A stretch of DNA of 64,000 nucleotides from Novosphingobium umbonatum (GTDB lineage Bacteria; Pseudomonadota; Alphaproteobacteria; Sphingomonadales; Sphingomonadaceae): positions 474,334 to 538,333 of the forward strand of contig NZ_SACO01000001.1 in assembly GCF_004005905.1 (NCBI RefSeq), in the 5' to 3' direction. The notes beneath the pieces are model-generated. The model was not told the DNA's origin and did not search any database. It saw only the letters and a program-made list of their open reading frames with translations. A program made the translations under genes and the position numbers. Every line of letters begins with the position of its first letter. Within the stretch, counting starts at the first letter, position 1. Below, one piece after another: positions 17,897 through 28,109 of the stretch.

Positions 17897-18982
17897 TTAC
17901 CCGCGCCAGTCGATCCAGTCGCCATAGGGGTGACAGGTGGCCAGATGGTGCTGCTCCACACCTTCGCCCGCGGACAGGGTCAGCGTCAGGCGCACCTCGT
18001 CACGCGGCGCGGTCCATTCCAGCGCCAGATGGGCCAAGGGCGCCTGAGGAATGGCGCGGGCGAAGGCCTCGTTCAACACGCTGTCCAGCGCCGCCCGCTT
18101 GGCCGTCGAGAGATATTGCCGGAACATCGAATGCACCACCACGCGGCACCGCCCCAAGGCAGGCGGCCCGCCCAGTTGCTGCGCCAGCCATGGCACGGCA
18201 TCGCCCTGCTCCACCTGCGGCGGATGCGCCTTGGCCACGGCCAAAGCCTGTTCCAGATGCTCGCGCCGGTCGGCCTTGTCCGCCCAGACGAAAGCATGCA
18301 GCCGCTCCACCGTCGGCGCGCAGCGCAGGTCCAGCGGTGACAGGTCCACCCCGCGCGCCCGCAGGATCACCGGATCGGCGGCAGGCGGCGGGGCGCCATG
18401 CCACAAGGGCGCAATCTGCACCGGCGAGGCGGCAGGGCCGCAGCTCAACCCGCCCAGATCATAATGGTAATGCGGCAGGTTGAGATTAAGCCCCGCACTC
18501 GCACCCAGTTCCAGCAATTCGCAAGGCAGGCCAAAGCGCGCCGTCAGCAGCTTTAAAGCAGCCATGGTTGCCGCCGATCGGGCCACCTCGTTGGTTTGCG
18601 TAGGGTGGGCCAGCCAGCGCGCCAATTCGCCATCATGGGCACGCATGGCTTGGGCGATCACGCCGTCAAAATCGCCCTCTCCATGGGCATAGAGCGCGCT
18701 CAGCGCCGCATCCTTGCCCGAACGGGCCAAAGCATGCAGCGCGGCGTTGAAACGCATGGCCAGCGCATCGGCGGCGCGGTCGCCCGGCCAATGGGCGAAG
18801 ATCCGCGCGCATTGCGGCGCCTGCGCCATGGCGCGTTCGGCGGCCAGCAAAACCTGCGAGACGAAGGGCGAGCCCAGCATCGCCACCACCAGCGCTTGCC
18901 GCCCCAATTCCCCGCTGACCGCCAATTCCGGCGAGGATTGCGGGTCCAGCAATAGCGGGGCGTGCTGCAAAATCATCTCCAT
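17897..18982 (-). CDS. DUF2332 family protein
   Basis: 361 residues. The segment CELLELGASAGLNLNLPHYHYDLGG is the most recognisable part and resembles an S-adenosylmethionine-binding first motif (E.GASAGLNL), typical of DUF2332 proteins. The role is unknown; a methyltransferase-like fold is an inference from that motif. It lies alone between two terminators and the TonB and chemotaxis genes, with no operon partner. Confidence 0.75.
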   Translation of the reverse strand: MEMILQHAPLLLDPQSSPELAVSGELGRQALVVAMLGSPFVSQVLLAAERAMAQAPQCARIFAHWPGDRAADALAMRFNAALHALARSGKDAALSALYAHGEGDFDGVIAQAMRAHDGELARWLAHPTQTNEVARSAATMAALKLLTARFGLPCELLELGASAGLNLNLPHYHYDLGGLSCGPAASPVQIAPLWHGAPPPAADPVILRARGVDLSPLDLRCAPTVERLHAFVWADKADRREHLEQALAVAKAHPPQVEQGDAVPWLAQQLGGPPALGRCRVVVHSMFRQYLSTAKRAALDSVLNEAFARAIPQAPLAHLALEWTAPRDEVRLTLTLSAGEGVEQHHLATCHPYGDWIDWRG

Positions 18983-19128
18983 GGCGCGGGACAGGAACAG
19001 ACTCGCCTGCCCGCCGTTGCTTCACCATGGGACTCGCGCGGTTAAAGCCTGCCCTGAGTCTTCCCTAGGGATAAGCCCGTGGACCGGCGTATTTTCCCTT
19101 TGGCGCACTGCGATTTACGCGGGCATGG

Positions 19129-19163
19129 AAAAGGGCCTGAAGGATGATCCCTCAGGCCCTTTT
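19129..19163 (-). terminator. Intrinsic terminator of the chemoreceptor gene
   Basis: A 12-base arm at 19129-19140 (AAAAGGGCCTGA) pairs perfectly with 19152-19163 (TCAGGCCCTTTT) around an 11-base loop. It lies 6 bases after the stop of the reverse-strand chemoreceptor gene; the T-run on that strand is short (TTTTCC). Confidence 0.8.
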
Positions 19164-19168
19164 GCCGA

Positions 19169-21022
19169 TCAGAATTCCGACCAGTCATCCGCGGCAAAGC
19201 CGCCATTGGCCACCGCGCGGGGCGGCGGGGGTGCCACCGGCGCGGGTTTGGCGCGCAAGGGTGGCAGGGCCACGGGGGCCGGACCGGAGCTGTAATTGGC
19301 AGCGGGAGGCGCGAAACCGCCCTGCCCCTCGCCCACTTTAAAGGCCGAGAAGGCTTCGAACAGGCGCCCCGCCTCATTGCCCATCATATGCGCCGCAGCG
19401 GTGGTTTCCTCCACCATGGCCGCGTTCTTTTGCGTCATGCCATCCATCAGGCTGATCGCGCCATTGATCTGTTCCAGACCGATCGACTGTTCCTGCGCGC
19501 TTTGCGCAATGGCGCTGATCGTCTCGCTGACATTGCTGACGCGGTTGATGATGCGGTGCAGGGCCTCGCCGGTTTCATTCACCAGTTTGACGCCCGAATG
19601 CACATGCTCGCCCGCCGACAGGATGCGGGTTTTAACGTCGCGCGCGGCATCGGCGGAGCGTTGCGCCAAGGCGCGCACTTCGCTGGCCACCACGGCAAAG
19701 CCCTTGCCCGCATCGCCTGCGCGCGCGGCTTCCACACCGGCGTTCAAAGCCAGCAGGTTGGTCTGGAAGGCGATGCCATCGATCACGCCGATAATTTCGG
19801 AAATTTCCTGCGTGGCGCGGTCAATGCCCTGCATGGCGCTGATCGCATCCTGCACCACCTGCCCGCCCTGTTCGGCTTCATGGCGGGTTTCGGTCATCGC
19901 GCCATTGGCTTCGTTGATCAGCGCCGTGCCATTGCGGGCCGAAGCGGTGATCTCCTCCATGGCCGAAGCCTGACGCGCCAGATTGGTGGCCTGATTTTCC
20001 GAGCGTTCCGACAATTCATTGGCAGAAGCGCGAATCTCGGCGGAATTGTTGCGGATCGTGTCCACGCAGGCGCCCACGGTTTGCATCGCGGTGGACAGGC
20101 GGGCAAGCGCTTCGTTAAAGTCGCTGGCAATGGTTTGATAGGCCGAGGGCAGGCCCTTCAAACGCACCGTCAAATCGGCATCGGCCAGACGGCGCAGGAT
20201 GCGACCGATTTCGGCCAAGGCTTCCTTCTGGTCATGCTCGGCCTGTTGGCGCGAGCGGGCCGCATCGCGGAACACCACCACCGCGCGGGCCATATCGCCA
20301 AGCTCGTCATGGCGGTCCGTGGCCACATGAATGTCCAGATGGCCCGAGGCCAAATCGCTCATACTGGCGGTCAGCTGGGTAATGGGCTGGGCAATCGCGC
20401 GGCTGAGAGCCAGCGCCAGAGTGATGGCCAGACCGATCATCGCCGCGCCGCCAATGACCAAGGCAACCGAGCCAATCAGAATGGCATGGGACTGGCTGCT
20501 GTCATTATCGGCGATGATCTCTTTCTGATGATCGCGGATCTCGCGCAGCGCCAGCACAGGCTTGGTCACCAACACCGCTTTGCCCGCCGCACGCACGCGT
20601 TCCTGCGCACCGGCCTGATCACCGCCCTTGATCTGGGCGACCAAAGTATCGCTCCATTGCGCGCGCCATGCCAGCGTGCCTTCGCGCGCCTCATCCAGCA
20701 ATTTGACCTCTGCCGGATCGGTCAGCGCGCTGCGCAATTCGGCCGAAGTCTTGTCAAATTCGGCGCGGGCCTCGGTGTAGGATTTGAGATAGGACGGGTC
20801 CGCCGTCACGAGGAAACCACGCAACTGACTGTTTTCACGCAGGATCGAGGTTTCCAGCGCCATGGTCTGGGCCAGAATGTTGCGACTGGCATCGCTGCGC
20901 GCCGACAGGCGGTTGATCATGAACAGGTTGACGGCAAAAACCGCCATCACCAATGCCGCCGTGGCGCAGATGGCCACGAAGGACATGCCCAATTTGCGCG
21001 GAATGTTGAGTTGGCTCAGCAT
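19169..21022 (-). CDS. Methyl-accepting chemotaxis protein
   Basis: 617 residues. An N-terminal transmembrane helix (about 14-36), a periplasmic helical domain of CHASE3 type (about 40-180, with LRGFLVTADPSYLKSY), a second helix (about 188-210), a HAMP domain and the cytoplasmic signalling coiled coil follow. The hairpin tip GVIDGIAFQTNLLALNAGVEAARAG is the conserved CheA/CheW contact, with an unusual Gly where most receptors have A.VEAARAGE. The Pro-rich tail ends DDWSEF, matching the xWxxF pentapeptide that tethers CheR/CheB. No che genes are adjacent. The ligand is unknown. Confidence 0.92.
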   Translation of the reverse strand: MLSQLNIPRKLGMSFVAICATAALVMAVFAVNLFMINRLSARSDASRNILAQTMALETSILRENSQLRGFLVTADPSYLKSYTEARAEFDKTSAELRSALTDPAEVKLLDEAREGTLAWRAQWSDTLVAQIKGGDQAGAQERVRAAGKAVLVTKPVLALREIRDHQKEIIADNDSSQSHAILIGSVALVIGGAAMIGLAITLALALSRAIAQPITQLTASMSDLASGHLDIHVATDRHDELGDMARAVVVFRDAARSRQQAEHDQKEALAEIGRILRRLADADLTVRLKGLPSAYQTIASDFNEALARLSTAMQTVGACVDTIRNNSAEIRASANELSERSENQATNLARQASAMEEITASARNGTALINEANGAMTETRHEAEQGGQVVQDAISAMQGIDRATQEISEIIGVIDGIAFQTNLLALNAGVEAARAGDAGKGFAVVASEVRALAQRSADAARDVKTRILSAGEHVHSGVKLVNETGEALHRIINRVSNVSETISAIAQSAQEQSIGLEQINGAISLMDGMTQKNAAMVEETTAAAHMMGNEAGRLFEAFSAFKVGEGQGGFAPPAANYSSGPAPVALPPLRAKPAPVAPPPPRAVANGGFAADDWSEF

Positions 21023-21176
21023 GGTTGCACCCGAAAATCAGCGAGCGGGGCGGCTTTACCCATGTTGTCCATGCGAATCATCAGGCCACCCTTTGCTCTT
21101 ATTTTGACACATCATTTCTAGGAAGCTTCGCTTAGCTTTGCCTTGAAACGGCTTTTTCGCTTTGCGCAGGATTCTG

Positions 21177-21217
21177 CGGGGCGGGGTTTAGGGCTTTGTT
21201 AAGCCGCCCCCGCCCCG
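21177..21217 (-). terminator. Strong GC hairpin after TonB receptor 2
   Basis: CGGGGCGGGG (21177-21186) pairs with CCCCGCCCCG (21208-21217), and an inner stem GGCTT/AAGCC stacks inside. It starts 9 bases after the stop of the reverse-strand receptor gene. No T-run follows, so it may be an mRNA-stabilising 3' end or a weak terminator. Confidence 0.45.
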
Positions 21218-21225
21218 ATCCAGAG

Positions 21226-23685
21226 TTACAGGTCCAGCCGCAGCGAGGCCGACACCGTGCGCCCCGTCGGCAAGCGGCCACGCACAATGCCATTGGCGGG
21301 CGTGCCGGCCTCGTCGATCGCGGTCAACGCCAGCACATCGAACAGATTGGCCGCATTGAGCGTCACCTGCATGCGCGGCGTCACACGCGCCTGAATGAAG
21401 GCATTGGTGGTAACGTAACCGGGCATTTTCAGGATATTGCTATCCTGCGCATAGCTGTCGGTGGTGCCGATGAAGGTTGCGCCGAAATTTACCCTGTTCC
21501 AATTGATCTGCGGCGTGACCTGAAAGATCAGATTGGCCAGATGGCGCGGATGTTTGCCGATGACCGAGGCGTCAATATAATCATCCACGATTTTCGCATC
21601 GGTATAGGTCGCCCCGCCATTCACGCTGAACAGGCCGCGGCGATAGCCTGCCTCAAACTCCAGCCCCTTGGCCTTGTATTTGCGCGCGATCACCACGCCA
21701 GTGCCGGTGTTGACATTGGTATCCTGACTGTTGACGCTAAAGCCGGTCAGATTGACGGTCAGGTTCGACTTGCGGAATTTCATCCCCAGTTCGGCCTGCT
21801 TGACCGGATCATAGGCGGCCTGCGGAATTGCCAGACTGCCATCGGCATTGTTGATGGCAGCGGTGTAAAGGATGCGGTCGGCATTGGCGCGCGCGCCTCG
21901 GCTATAGCGGGCAAAGACCGAGAAAGGTTCGGCCACGCGGTAATTGATCCCCGCCGAATAGGACAGATAGTGGTAGCTGTAATTGACCGGCGCGGGGCTG
22001 CCCAAGGGGGTGATGCCCACTTTCTGTTCGGCCAGCGAGATCACGCCATCGCCATTCATGTCGCGCGACACCGTGCCCACCCGCCCGCCGCCAAGGTCCG
22101 ATCCGAACACCTGCCCGCTGGCGCTGCCGAAATCATAGCGCAGGCTGCCGCCCACCGCCACTTTGCCGCGATGGAAATTGACCGAGCCATAGGCGGCCTG
22201 CACCGCATAATCGACGCTCATCGTGCGGCGCTGCGTGCCATTGTTGAGCGCATAGTTGAAAGCATAGAAGCCGTTCTGCGTCACCGCCTGACCCGCCGCA
22301 TTGGTGATATTGAGCAGCGCCGCCTGCCCGTCACCGCGCACTTCGGTCACCGCCTCGGCCCAGCGCAGGGCGGTATGGATCGCCTGACGCGAGGCATAAA
22401 AGCCGCCGGTGGTGGTCAGCTTGCCCTTGGCCACTTCGTAAATCTTGCTGGCGCGCAGGTCATTGACCATGCTGCCCAGATCTTCCTGCGGGCGGATACG
22501 GATGTTGATCACCGCGATGAGGCCATTGCCATTGAGCGAGGAAGGATCGGCAATCACCTGCCCCGCGCGCGGGCCGCTGGCATAGGATAAGGTGGCCCCT
22601 GCGCCGCCCAGTCGGGTCAGCCCCGCCGCGCCCGAATAAAGCACGCTGGAGAAAGGCCCGTACATGCCGCCCGAACGGTTCGCGATGCGGAAGCGGTCGG
22701 TGATCGTCCAGCCATCGACATCGATCTGGCCTTCGACGCCAATCGACTTTTCCTTCACCCTTTGGCCCTGCCGCAGGTCTTCGGACACGATATTGTTGTT
22801 TTCATCCAGCATGGGCGCCGATTGCAGATAGACGCTGGAGAGCGTGCCGCGCCCGGGGTTGAAACCGGCCACCGGCACCAGAGCGGGGCTGTCATTGCTG
22901 CCGGTGACTTTCAGCGGGACCGAATCGTAAAAGGGCGAACGGTCGTCGAGAACCTTGGCATAGACGCGCACATGGCCGCCGGTGAATTCACGGGTGATGT
23001 TGAACTTCATTTGCCCGCCGCGCTGGCTTTCAAAGCCGACATTGCGCGGGCCATTGCCCTGCCGCCAAAAGCCGCCGACATGGAAACGCCAGTCATCCGA
23101 CAATCGCGCGCCATAGTCGAAATCGGCGCGATATTGCTGGAAATTGACCCCGCTGGTCAATGCGATGGCGCCGCCGGTCAAGTCGCCGGTTTTGGAGATG
23201 AAATTGATAATGCCGCCGGGCGAATTGGAGGCGAAGGTCGAGGCCGAACCGCCACGGATCGATTCGACCTGCATCAGATTGAGGTCGGCACGGATGAAAG
23301 TATCGGCGCTGCCGCCGATAATATCGCCGAACTCCACCACCGGCAGGCCATCTTCCTGCAATTGCACGAATTTGGCGCCGGAGGACACCACGGGCAGGCC
23401 GCGGATCGAGATATTGGCAATGCTTTCGCCATTGGGCGCTTCGGAAAAGACGCCGGGCATGGCGCGCAGCAATTCACCCACCGAGCGGGCGCCCAGCTTG
23501 ATAATATCGGCCTCGCGCAGGCTGCTGGTGGAGGTGGCGCTGTCCAGACGGTCGCGGCCCTTGGCCACGCCGGTGGTCACCACATCTTCGGCCTTTGGCG
23601 CGGCATTTTGCGGCGTGATTTGCGCATGGGCCATCGGTGTCAGCGCCGTGCTGAAAAGGAAAACGCTGAGATAACGGGGGATCAT
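21226..23685 (-). CDS. TonB-dependent outer membrane receptor 2
   Basis: 819 residues with a signal peptide cut near AHA (residue 21) and a VTTGVAKGRDRLDSATSTS segment paralogous to receptor 1. The plug holds VGELLRAMPGVFSEAPNGES and VESIRGGSASTFASNSPGGI. The barrel ends with an aromatic-poor SASLRLDL. Residues 542-553 (DMNGDGVISLAE) are a canonical EF-hand loop (D.N.DG.IS..E), so calcium binding in an outer loop is likely. Substrate unknown. No dedicated regulator lies next to it; the closest 5' feature is tRNA-Gly. Confidence 0.9.
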   Translation of the reverse strand: MIPRYLSVFLFSTALTPMAHAQITPQNAAPKAEDVVTTGVAKGRDRLDSATSTSSLREADIIKLGARSVGELLRAMPGVFSEAPNGESIANISIRGLPVVSSGAKFVQLQEDGLPVVEFGDIIGGSADTFIRADLNLMQVESIRGGSASTFASNSPGGIINFISKTGDLTGGAIALTSGVNFQQYRADFDYGARLSDDWRFHVGGFWRQGNGPRNVGFESQRGGQMKFNITREFTGGHVRVYAKVLDDRSPFYDSVPLKVTGSNDSPALVPVAGFNPGRGTLSSVYLQSAPMLDENNNIVSEDLRQGQRVKEKSIGVEGQIDVDGWTITDRFRIANRSGGMYGPFSSVLYSGAAGLTRLGGAGATLSYASGPRAGQVIADPSSLNGNGLIAVINIRIRPQEDLGSMVNDLRASKIYEVAKGKLTTTGGFYASRQAIHTALRWAEAVTEVRGDGQAALLNITNAAGQAVTQNGFYAFNYALNNGTQRRTMSVDYAVQAAYGSVNFHRGKVAVGGSLRYDFGSASGQVFGSDLGGGRVGTVSRDMNGDGVISLAEQKVGITPLGSPAPVNYSYHYLSYSAGINYRVAEPFSVFARYSRGARANADRILYTAAINNADGSLAIPQAAYDPVKQAELGMKFRKSNLTVNLTGFSVNSQDTNVNTGTGVVIARKYKAKGLEFEAGYRRGLFSVNGGATYTDAKIVDDYIDASVIGKHPRHLANLIFQVTPQINWNRVNFGATFIGTTDSYAQDSNILKMPGYVTTNAFIQARVTPRMQVTLNAANLFDVLALTAIDEAGTPANGIVRGRLPTGRTVSASLRLDL

Positions 23686-23953
23686 CTTGGCCTCGCCTGT
23701 TGTTCAAAACTGGTTAGCGAGGGTTAAAGGCAAATCGCCAATATCCGGCGACAGGCCGGTAACGGGTTTTTATTTAGGTATTTTTGAGGAATGCTGCGTC
23801 CACTGGGCGCCGGTCAAAACGGCCCCCATAATGGCCCCCAAAAACAGGGTGGCCAGTTGCGAACAGGACCGAACGTCAGCAGCCCGATGCAGCGGGAATG
23901 TGGCGGATTTTGGGGATTGTCCAGACGTTGGCGGACTGTGCCGGTCTAAAATA

Positions 23954-24027
23954 TGGAGCGGGTAGCGGGAATCGAACCCGCGCCAAGAGCTTGGGAAGCT
24001 CGCATGATACCATTTCACCATACCCGC
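23954..24027 (-). tRNA. tRNA-Gly (anticodon CCC)
   Basis: On the reverse strand the sequence starts GCGGGTATGG and ends TACCCGCTCCA. The 7-base acceptor stem pairs GCGGGTA with TACCCGC; the discriminator is T and CCA is encoded. The anticodon loop TTCCCAA gives anticodon CCC, reading GGG. The T-arm GCGGGTTCGATTCCCGC is canonical. It is the only tRNA found in the window. Confidence 0.95.
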
Positions 24028-24150
24028 ACTTGGAGGAGCCCGTTAGCACCGGCCAAGGCGTGGCGGCAAGCAAAAACAAGCAAGCGGTACAAAAAGGCCT
24101 GCTCCAACGTCCATCTTGCCCGCACGGGTGGGTGGAGCGCATGTCGGGGG

Positions 24151-24642
24151 ATGATGTTGCACCAAATCCCCCAACCCCACGCCTTGCCGCGTCCCCTGGT
24201 CCTGTTGGGCCTGTCCGGCGTCTTGCCGCAATTGGGCTGCTTGCTCGCCTGCCATATCTGGCCCGAGGCGCGCTGGTTCGCGCTGGCGGCGGGCTGTTTC
24301 TATGCCGCAATCATCCTCAGCTTTCTGGGCGGATTGTGGTGGATGGCCTCGATGCTGGCGGGCTGGCGCCATGGCGGGCTTTATGCGTTGGCGGTATTGC
24401 CCAGCCTGATCGGTTGGGGGGCTTTGTTGCCATGGTGCTTTGGCTGGGTCTGGCCCGCGCCTTCGCTTCTGGTGCTGGCGCTGGTCCTGTTGGCCAGCCC
24501 GATGGTGGACCAAAGGCTGGAACAGGCGCTGGCCGGTCGGATTGCCTTGCCCGCCGGATGGTTGCGGCTGCGGGTGATGATGGCTTCGGGGCTGGCGCTG
24601 CTTACTTTGGCTTTGGCCTTTCTGGCCTTCACCACGCTGTAG
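24151..24642 (+). CDS. DUF3429 family membrane protein
   Basis: 163 residues from the ATG at 24151; an alternative start 3 bases later is equally possible. Four or five hydrophobic helices are visible, with [10 protein letters not shown] and [13 protein letters not shown]. This resembles DUF3429, a family of unknown function in proteobacteria that is often found near photolyase genes. It ends 8 bases before the photolyase start, so the two are probably one operon. A longer frame upstream overlaps the tRNA and is not real. Confidence 0.75.
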   Translation: MMLHQIPQPHALPRPLVLLGLSGVLPQLGCLLACHIWPEARWFALAAGCFYAAIILSFLGGLWWMASMLAGWRHGGLYALAVLPSLIGWGALLPWCFGWVWPAPSLLVLALVLLASPMVDQRLEQALAGRIALPAGWLRLRVMMASGLALLTLALAFLAFTTL

Positions 24643-24650
24643 GCCAACTG

Positions 24651-26186
24651 ATGCAGCCTCTGCCGCAAGTCGTCTGGTTCAAACGCGACCTGCGACTGGA
24701 GGATCACCAAGCCTTTTATGAAGCCGCGCTGGCGGGGCCGGTGTTGCCCCTGGTGATCATCGAACCGGATTATTGGCGCGGCGCGGATACCAGCGCACGC
24801 CAATGGCGCTTCTGGCGGCGCTGCATTGCCGATCTGGCGCAGCGCATTGATCGGCGCGGCGGGCGGCTTTGTGTGCGGATAGGCGATGCCGTGGAGCAAA
24901 TGGCCGCACTCCATGCGCAGATCGGCCCTTTCACGCTATGGGCGCATGAGGAAACCGGCAATGCTTTCACCTTCACCCGCGACAAGGCCTTGCGGCGATG
25001 GGCGCGGGCGATGGGCGTGCCCTTCCATGAACCGCGCCAGTTCGGGGTGATCCGTGGCCCCTCGCTCAACCGCGATCGCTGGGCGGCGGCTTGGGATGCG
25101 TTGATGGAGCTGCCCTGTTTCCCCGCGCCAAAGCCGGTCTGGTTACGGGCGGAGGGGGCCGATGCCCTGCCCTCGGCGGCGGCTTTGGGTCTTGGCGATG
25201 ATGGTTTGCTGGCCCTGCCCGATGCGGGGCGGGCGGCGGCACTGGATTGTCTGCACAGCTTCCTGCACCAACGCGGCGAGCGTTACACGCGGGCCATGTC
25301 CTCGCCCTTGACCGCGCCCGATGCCTGTTCGCGGCTGAGCTGGCATCTGGCCTATGGCAGCCTGTCGATGCGCGAAGTGTGGCAGGCCGCCCGCGCCCGC
25401 TATCAAGCCCTGCCGCCCGAGGAAAAGCACTGGCGCCAGTCTTTGCGCAGCTTTGTCGCGCGGCTGCATTGGCATTGCCATTTCATCCAAAAGCTGGAGA
25501 GCGAACCCGAAGCCGAGTTCCGCCCCTTCGCCCGCATCTACACCGGCCTGCGCCCGCGCCCCGCCGATCCGGCAAGGCTGATGGCTTGGGCGACAGGGCA
25601 AACCGGCTATCCCTTTGTCGATGCGGTCATGCGGCAATTGCAGGCGACAGGCTGGACCACTTTTCGCATGCGGGCGATGTTGATGAGCTTTGCCTGTTAT
25701 GACCTGTGGCTGCCATGGCAGGAGGCGGGGCAAGTGCTGGCCCGCGCCTTTATCGATTACGAACCGGGCATCCATTGGCCACAGGCGCAGATGCAGGCAG
25801 GGGAAACCGGAATCAACACAGTGCGGATCTACTCCCCCGTCAAGCAAGGGCTGGATCAGGACCCGCAAGGGCGCTTCATCCGGCAATGGGTGCCCGAACT
25901 GGGCCAAGTGCCTGCCGTGTTCATGCATGAACCATGGCGGATGGAGCCGGAACAATGGGCCGCGCTCTGCCCCGATTATACGCCAAGGCTGGTGGACCAT
26001 ACAATCGCCGCGCGCGAGGCCAAGCTGGCGATCCATGGGCTGCGCCGCCTGCCTGACGCAAGGGCGCAGGCGCAAAGCGTGCAGCAGCGCCACGGCAGCC
26101 GCCAGCGCACCGCCTCCCGCCACGCCAAGGGGCGGGCCGCCGCCGCGCAAGAGGCAGCGCAGGCGCAGATGGGCTTTGACTGGTAG
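24651..26186 (+). CDS. Cryptochrome/photolyase family protein (FAD-binding)
   Basis: 511 residues. The N-terminal photolyase alpha/beta domain opens with [16 protein letters not shown]. The FAD-binding helical domain follows, with [31 protein letters not shown] and [12 protein letters not shown]. These are typical for the photolyase/cryptochrome superfamily, which repairs UV photoproducts with blue light. It is longer and more divergent than classic E. coli PhrB, and its tail is Ala/Arg/Gln-rich. CPD photolyase versus cryptochrome-like function cannot be settled by sight. It follows a DUF3429 gene and is followed by a second, unrelated-class photolyase. Confidence 0.85.
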   Translation: MQPLPQVVWFKRDLRLEDHQAFYEAALAGPVLPLVIIEPDYWRGADTSARQWRFWRRCIADLAQRIDRRGGRLCVRIGDAVEQMAALHAQIGPFTLWAHEETGNAFTFTRDKALRRWARAMGVPFHEPRQFGVIRGPSLNRDRWAAAWDALMELPCFPAPKPVWLRAEGADALPSAAALGLGDDGLLALPDAGRAAALDCLHSFLHQRGERYTRAMSSPLTAPDACSRLSWHLAYGSLSMREVWQAARARYQALPPEEKHWRQSLRSFVARLHWHCHFIQKLESEPEAEFRPFARIYTGLRPRPADPARLMAWATGQTGYPFVDAVMRQLQATGWTTFRMRAMLMSFACYDLWLPWQEAGQVLARAFIDYEPGIHWPQAQMQAGETGINTVRIYSPVKQGLDQDPQGRFIRQWVPELGQVPAVFMHEPWRMEPEQWAALCPDYTPRLVDHTIAAREAKLAIHGLRRLPDARAQAQSVQQRHGSRQRTASRHAKGRAAAAQEAAQAQMGFDW

Positions 26187-26254
26187 GCCCCGCATCTATG
26201 CCCCGCCCGAATGAACAGGCAGGCAAGCGCCCGCTTCGCGCCTAATCCCGCCCT

Positions 26255-27757
26255 ATGACACGGCTGATCCTCGTTCTGGGCGACCAATTGACCCCCACGC
26301 TTTCCTCTTTGCGCGCTGGCGACAAGGCGCGCGATGTGGTGCTGATGGCCGAGGTCCTGGATGAGGCCACCTATGTGCGCCACCACAAGAAGAAGATCGC
26401 GCTGGTGCTGTCGGCCATGCGCCACTTTGCCGCAGAACTGCGCGAGGCGAGCTGGCAGGTGGATTATGTGACGTTGGAGGATGCGGGGAACTGCGGTTCA
26501 CTGGCGGGCGAGGTGGCGCGGGCCAAGGCGCGCCATGGCATCGCCCAAGTGATCGCCACCGAACCGGGCGAATGGCGGCTGATGCAGGATATGCAGGCAT
26601 GGTGCGAGCTGTTGCCCGATGATCGCTATCTGGCCGACCGCCATGGTTTCGCGCAATGGGCCGATGGGCGCAAGGGCCTACGCATGGAGCATTTCTATCG
26701 GCTGATGCGGCGCAAGACCGGCTTGTTGATGGAAGGCGACCAGCCCGCCGGTGGGCAATGGAATTTCGACCATGACAATCGCGAAGCCGCCCCCGGCGCT
26801 TTGGGCTTGCCGCAGCCTTTGCGCTTTGCCCCCGATGCGATCACGCAAGAGGTGCTGGCGATGGTCGAGCGCCGCTTTCCCGACCATTTCGGCAGCCTGA
26901 CGCCTTTCTGGTTCGCCACCACCCGCGCGCAAGCTCAAGAGGCTTTTGCCCATTTCCTGGCCCGCGCCCTGCCCGATTTTGGCCGGTTTCAGGATGCCAT
27001 GCTGACCAGCCATCGCTTCCTTTGCCATGCGGTGGTCTCGCCCTATCTCAACCTTGGCCTGCTGGACCCGCTGGACATGTGCCGCGCGGTGGAGGCGGAA
27101 TGGCGCGCGGGGCGGGTGCCGCTCAACAGCGCGGAGGGATTTATCCGCCAGATCATCGGATGGCGTGAATATGTGCGCGGCATCTATTGGTGGCAGGGGC
27201 CGGACTATGCGCGCTCCAACGCACTGGAGGCCACCCGCCCCCTGCCCGCGCTATACTGGACCGGCCAGACCGACATGGCCTGTATGCGCGCCTGCATCAA
27301 CCAGACGCAGGAAGAGGCCTATGCCCATCATATCCAGCGCTTGATGGTCACCGGTAATTTCGCGCTGCTGGCGGGGCTTAATCCGCATGAACTGCATGAA
27401 TGGTATCTGGCAGTCTATGCCGATGCGTTTGAATGGGTGGAATTGCCCAACACCATGGGCATGAGCCAATTTGCCGATGGCGGCCTGCTGGCCAGCAAAC
27501 CCTATGCCGCCAGCGGCGCCTATATCAGCCGGATGAGCGATTATTGCGGCTCTTGCGCCTATGATGTGAAGGCCAAGGAAGGGCCCAAGGCCTGCCCGTT
27601 CAACCTGCTCTATTGGTCCTTCATCGCCCGCCATGCCGATCGCCTGCGCCGCAACCCGCGCATGGCGCAGATGGTGCGGACATGGGAACGCTTTGCGCCG
27701 GAAAAGCAATCAGGCCTGATCGCGGGAGCCGAGCGGTTTTTGGCCAGCCTTGGCTGA
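26255..27757 (+). CDS. FeS-containing prokaryotic (6-4) photolyase / bacterial cryptochrome
   Basis: 500 residues. The start [11 protein letters not shown] and the body [31 protein letters not shown] and [16 protein letters not shown] are typical for the FeS-BCP class (PhrB of Agrobacterium, CryB). The four cysteines expected to hold the 4Fe-4S cluster are present at about 343, 431, 434 and 447, with the known 88-3-13 spacing. Members repair (6-4) photoproducts with FAD and a ribolumazine-type antenna. Its last 48 bases overlap the convergent DUF2256 gene. Confidence 0.92.
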   Translation: MTRLILVLGDQLTPTLSSLRAGDKARDVVLMAEVLDEATYVRHHKKKIALVLSAMRHFAAELREASWQVDYVTLEDAGNCGSLAGEVARAKARHGIAQVIATEPGEWRLMQDMQAWCELLPDDRYLADRHGFAQWADGRKGLRMEHFYRLMRRKTGLLMEGDQPAGGQWNFDHDNREAAPGALGLPQPLRFAPDAITQEVLAMVERRFPDHFGSLTPFWFATTRAQAQEAFAHFLARALPDFGRFQDAMLTSHRFLCHAVVSPYLNLGLLDPLDMCRAVEAEWRAGRVPLNSAEGFIRQIIGWREYVRGIYWWQGPDYARSNALEATRPLPALYWTGQTDMACMRACINQTQEEAYAHHIQRLMVTGNFALLAGLNPHELHEWYLAVYADAFEWVELPNTMGMSQFADGGLLASKPYAASGAYISRMSDYCGSCAYDVKAKEGPKACPFNLLYWSFIARHADRLRRNPRMAQMVRTWERFAPEKQSGLIAGAERFLASLG

Positions 27758-27895
27758 TTTATCGCTGCGGCAGCGGTCGGAGCAATAGAGCACATTGTCC
27801 CAATCGCGCTCCCATTTCTTGCGCCATGTGAATGGGCGGGCGCAGGCGAGGCAGATCTTGGCTGGCAGGTCGCCCTTCTTGCGCATTTTAGCCAT
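27710..27895 (-). CDS. DUF2256 zinc-ribbon-like protein
   Basis: 61 residues. Four cysteines in CLAC (15, 18), YCSDRC (38, 42) suit a small zinc-binding domain, and the [13 protein letters not shown] core is the DUF2256 signature. This family is frequently encoded beside FeS-type photolyases/cryptochromes, which matches its position here. It overlaps the 3' end of the photolyase on the other strand by 48 bases. Function unknown. Confidence 0.85.
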   Translation of the reverse strand: MAKMRKKGDLPAKICLACARPFTWRKKWERDWDNVLYCSDRCRSDKSAKAGQKPLGSRDQA

Positions 27896-28109
27896 GGGCG
27901 GAGCGGGGTGGGAGAGTGGAATCCATGGCCTTCTGATGCGCGTGCCGCTTTACGCCTGCCAGATGCCAATTGGGGAAGGCCATCGGCACGCGGGCCAACT
28001 TGCGCCTTGCGGCACAGTTTTCTCGCGCGCCATCATGCTTTCTTTACCCGCCAGACCTTAAGCCGGAATCGCTAACCGTCCATTTTCCCGCAAAGGATTC
28101 TCGCCCCGC

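Noticed and set aside
19388..21121. 577-codon forward frame antisense to the chemoreceptor
   Set aside because: Shadow of the MCP coding sequence; composition and lack of any motif mark it as spurious.
23898..24642. Long N-terminal extensions of the DUF3429 and photolyase frames
   Set aside because: They run through the tRNA-Gly gene and have no conserved residues; starts at 24151 and 24651 are preferred.
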